From Xestospongia bergquistia (lineage: Eukaryota; Porifera; Demospongiae; Haplosclerida; Petrosiidae): DNA of 64,000 bases. Below the pieces are notes generated by a model. That model ran no database searches. It had not been told where the DNA came from and saw only the letters and a list, made by a program, of their open reading frames with translations. The translations under genes and the position numbers were made by a program. Shown here in pieces: positions 61,115 through 64,000 of the stretch. Position 1 is the stretch's first letter; each line of letters begins with the position of its first letter. The stretch lies in the NCBI GenBank assembly GCA_963965975.1, contig OZ014422.1, positions 2,232,001 through 2,296,000 on the forward strand. The letters run 5' to 3'.

Positions 61115-61374
61115 AACAGTAAGAGCACCAAATATGCAGCAAAAGCTCCAGTAACCTTTCTCAGCACAACATTTATCATGTTTATAACATCCCCAATGCC
61201 AACAACAATCTCTACAAACCCACCACCAACAATTACATTTTTTACCACACATACCAAAACAGTTATTATTTGGACATGGCGGGCAAAGGTGGTGACAACG
61301 TTTCTCTCGAACTTTTTTAACATTATTTTGATTCTGTCCTGTTTCTTCTTGAAGAGAAGGATTGTCTGCTAGCT
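61100..61374 (-). pseudogene. Recent partial copy of the cysteine-rich gene (C-terminal domain)
   Basis: From 61115 to 61374 it matches 62596-62855 with only about one base difference in 260, including the Cys clusters CPPCPNNNC, CRDCC and HDKCC. It starts abruptly within the coding sequence at LADNPSL, with no signal peptide or N-terminal half. It ends with a different tail (LTVIFQC, then stop) instead of the poly-Asn tail. The right border is a breakpoint against XPG sequence. Confidence 0.85.
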
Positions 61375-61942
61375 CTGGACAACCTGACCTGGACTTGTTA
61401 AGACAGTAAGTAATACAGTCAGTATATATGTACAGTAACATGCTGTAGGTATGCATTGTCTAAATTTGGTTGGAATCAGTTGGATACAGACAAGACACTT
61501 CTACCTGTTCTCAAAAAAGCTAACTCTGTCCCTCAACAACTTAGTCTTACTAAATATGTGAGCTTTGGACCTTCAATGCTTCACAGAGGACCTCACAAGA
61601 GCCAAAGAATGCGTAATGCTGTTGCTCGTCTGACAGGACAATTAAGTTACACTGACGACAATATCACCAAGTCACCACGTGGTAAAAGAGGACGAGGGAA
61701 ACAAGTGTCTAGACAGAGAAAGAGACCACTTACTGAAGAAACCTCTTTAAATAAAGAAGTTAATAGCTATATTGTGTGTTTCATGTATTCACTTCCAAGT
61801 TTTATAGACAACAGCCAAGAGAGGAAGAGGAAAGGGTAGAAGTAGTGGTAAAAGACAGCAACCAACACAAATTACACAGCCTAGTCATGAAAAGACATCA
61901 TCATCATCAAGTAGTAGTAGTAGTAATGAAGACCGAACTTAA
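61375..61942 (+). pseudogene. 3' exons of an XPG/ERCC5-type DNA repair nuclease (fragment)
   Basis: Three segments splice in frame: up to 61405, 61449-61758 and 61808-61942. The product reads GQPDLDLLRQYALSKFGWNQ, then TDKTLLPVLKK, HKSQRMRNAVARLTG, and a basic tail rich in KRGRGK and QPTQI, with a Ser run before the stop. In XPG (Rad2 family, 3' incision nuclease of nucleotide excision repair) the PDLD...FGWN...TD..L.PVLK segment follows the nuclease I-region, and the RxxRAV helix and basic tail come next. No N- or I-nuclease regions are present upstream. The fragment begins at a breakpoint with the cysteine-gene copy. Its exons are not broken, so it is a recent truncation or could be transcribed from a neighbouring promoter. 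Confidence 0.75.
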
Positions 61943-62502
61943 ATTTTTTTTATCACATCAATCAATTGGCATCATTTACAGGCTATGAATAATTTTAAGT
62001 TCTACAGGCAGCACAAATTCCAAAGTGTGATTTAGTTAGTAGCTGTAATTGTCTAAAAACTGTGTAATAATTGCTTTACAGATGCTTACTTTCCTTGCCT
62101 AGCTACTACCATCATTGAATTTGACACCAGATCCACTTAAACTAAATGGAAGTACATTTGTGTTAACAAAGTGAGGGACTGCATTAAGTATACTTTCTAC
62201 ACTAAAAAGGTGTTTAAACTTACTAAAAACTGATACATATAAAATTTTGTATGTAACCTCAGACTCACCCCCCCATTGCTATCATGGTTAACTTTATAAG
62301 ATCACATAGAAATAAAGATTTTAAATGATGGCCTGATAGGAAGATTTTCAAACAGAGCTGGCTGGTCAACTCATCTGAGGTTCTCTGGTTCTGAGGCCAA
62401 GTCTAGTAGTCATAACAACTGTACAATATATACATTATGAGTGACACAATAGTAATAAAGTTATGGTACATAATACAAGTTATGAATTATTTTGTATTGA
62501 AT
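61943..62502. other. Interval between the XPG fragment and the cysteine-rich gene
   Basis: No gene recognised in these 560 bases. The left part is probably the former XPG 3' UTR, and the right part should contain the 3' UTR of the minus-strand gene. Confidence 0.5.
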
Positions 62503-63450
62503 TCAATAACTTCTGGATCCGCTTCCACTGGCGACATCACTGTTATTATTATTATTATTGTTGTTGTTGTTGTTGTTTTTGTTGCAATTAAAAGGAACAA
62601 TAAGAGCACCAAATATGCAGCAAAAGCTCCAGTAACCTTTCTCAGCACAACATTTATCATGTTTATAACATCCCCAATGCCAACAACAATCTCTACAAAC
62701 CCACCACCAACAATTACATTTTTTACCACACATACCAAAACAGTTATTATTTGGACATGGCGGGCAAAGGTGGTGACAACGTTTCTCTCGAACTTTTTTA
62801 ACATTATTTTGATTCTGTCCTGTTTCTTCTTGAAGAGAAGGATTGTCTGCTAGCTGTTCTAGTTTTGCTGCCATCAAGTACATTGGTAAAAGAGCTGGGT
62901 AATCTTTTCCAGTAAGGCCCTCTTGTTCACCCATAGTATGAACTGCATCTAGGATTATTTGGAAAAGGGAATCATTGAGTAGAGTAGAGATGGAATCACG
63001 GACAGCATTCTGGTGGAAATGCTTGTCATTTTTATCAACCTCCTTGAATACTTCTTGAAAACTGCGTTTTCGTTCTTCCTCATTTGTAGCACTCCTGATT
63101 CTATTAACTTCATTTGGATACAGATAGTAGCTCTTATCTTCATTATCATCTGTTATGTCTTGTAGAAATGATGCTCCTTCTACATCTATAATACGACCTG
63201 TTACTCTTGTACGTGTTGTAGTAATAGCTTCCCCAACATTAATGATAGCACGATTGTCAAGAGTACCAATGTAGAGAGCACCATCAGATTTTGTCAGGAA
63301 ACGGATCCCCATACTGGTCATACGATCAACATACTTTCCGGCTACAATATTCTCTGACAAAGTAGTCAATTTCAAACCATTATTCTGTTTTGGTAACCCA
63401 AAACATAGTAATGGCATTGCAATGAAGACAATAACAAGGCATGTAGCCAT
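62503..63450 (-). CDS. Secreted protein with tryptophan/cysteine-rich C-terminal domain and poly-Asn tail
   Basis: Intronless frame of 315 residues. A signal peptide (CLVIVFIAMPLLCFGLP) opens it. A predicted alpha/beta region follows to about residue 205 (GKYVDRMTSMGIRFLTKSDG, GLTGKDYPALLPMYLMA), then a polar linker (EETGQNQNN), then a domain with about 15 Cys (CPPCPNNNCFGMCGKKCNCW, CRDCCWHWGCYKHDKCC, FCCIFG). The CC..xGCxxHDxCC arrangement recalls the calcium/His-Asp core of secreted phospholipase A2, but the usual calcium-binding loop is not evident, so enzymatic activity is doubtful. The tail is a run of 12 Asn encoded by a trinucleotide repeat (62541-62575), then SDVASGSGSRSY. I know no named family. 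At least three partial copies lie in the window. Confidence 0.75.
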   Translation of the reverse strand: MATCLVIVFIAMPLLCFGLPKQNNGLKLTTLSENIVAGKYVDRMTSMGIRFLTKSDGALYIGTLDNRAIINVGEAITTTRTRVTGRIIDVEGASFLQDITDDNEDKSYYLYPNEVNRIRSATNEEERKRSFQEVFKEVDKNDKHFHQNAVRDSISTLLNDSLFQIILDAVHTMGEQEGLTGKDYPALLPMYLMAAKLEQLADNPSLQEETGQNQNNVKKVREKRCHHLCPPCPNNNCFGMCGKKCNCWWWVCRDCCWHWGCYKHDKCCAEKGYWSFCCIFGALIVPFNCNKNNNNNNNNNNNNSDVASGSGSRSY

Positions 63451-64000
63451 TATATGAAGAATTTATATTGAGATTGCTTATTGAAAATTGTTGAATGAGA
63501 TGATATCATTAGTTTGTACCAAACTATTTTGTTCTTTTATAGATTTTCTGCAAAAGTTGTAAACATGTTGACAGTAGCAAGGTGTGTTTATTTAGCTCAC
63601 CACATTTCCATAGTGACACCCAATTCAGGTAACCAGATCAAAGAGAATTGTGGGGAGTGTTCTCATGAGAAAGGTCTTAAGGTTATTCTCATAAAATAAT
63701 CCCTATTGACTGACACTTGACAGGTAATTTCTTGAGATTATTCATGTTATAATATCTACAGAAAAGTGACATTAATGTTATTGATATGAAAACAATAATT
63801 TCTGAAGGCTGATTGGTTGGTAAAATTATCACACAAAATATAATTATTCATTAAACAATTAAAAGATAAGGATTCATGGAAAATTTTAGAGTTTCCTGAG
63901 GCTCTCCAGGGACTAATATTAGGTTTAGGTAAGTTAGTATAATAAGGTTATGTAATAAGGTTATGTCTTGATATCATAATGTTATTAGATGTTAGTATCT
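63451..64000. other. Right end, nothing firmly assigned
   Basis: An open stretch on the plus strand at 63541-63699 begins after a TTTTATAG acceptor-like site and contains LTVARCVYLAHHISIVTP and CGECSHEKG. It matches no family I can name and is short. It could be an exon of a gene continuing to the right or chance. Confidence 0.3.

Noticed and set aside
61106..61372. Plus-strand 88-codon frame opposite the cysteine-rich copy
   Set aside because: Antisense of the Cys domain. It recurs at 62437-62853 only because the block was copied.

Overview
The window looks like nuclear DNA of a sponge, most likely a demosponge close to Amphimedon. This is inferred from conserved animal genes (IFT140, DECR2, TSR3, FDXR), very compact AT-rich DNA, introns often of only 45-100 bases with plain GT-AG borders, divergent gene pairs sharing promoters of about 100 bp, and a giant cadherin with laminin-G-like modules but no catenin-binding tail. 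No database search was possible. Names rest on recognised motifs, and exon joins rest on splice signals plus an uninterrupted reading frame.

Layout. 1-6611 (-): 5' part of IFT140, a cilium transport gene, running off the left edge. 6742-8453 (+): DECR2, peroxisomal 2,4-dienoyl-CoA reductase, starting 130 bp from IFT140. 8743-35921 (-): one gene for a membrane-anchored cadherin of about 8,859 residues, most of it in a single 18.6 kb exon. 36979-38142 (-): TSR3, an 18S rRNA modifying enzyme. 38232-40717 (+): an acyl-adenylate-forming enzyme with an OleC-like C-terminal motif and a terminal membrane segment, starting 89 bp from TSR3. 40954-46655 (+): three tandem paralogues of a secreted cysteine-rich family with the same intron phases, the third carrying a Tc1/mariner-type element in an intron. 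46841-49448 (+): FDXR, mitochondrial adrenodoxin/ferredoxin reductase.

From about 49.5 kb to the right edge the DNA is a mosaic of segmental duplications. It holds two diverged copies of a 3.4-3.7 kb unit (51.1-54.5 and 56.4-60.1 kb), each with a strong hairpin whose stem shows compensatory changes; a deleted relic of FDXR (60.15 kb); decayed pieces of a cysteine-rich secreted gene; a nearly identical copy of that gene's C-terminal domain fused by breakpoint to the 3' exons of an XPG/ERCC5 nuclease gene (61.1-61.9 kb); and the intact cysteine-rich gene itself (62503-63450, -).

The conserved genes do not form one pathway. IFT140, DECR2 and TSR3 are neighbours here, and all three human orthologues lie on 16p13.3, so the left half may retain ancient animal synteny. 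The right half is young, rearranging accessory DNA.
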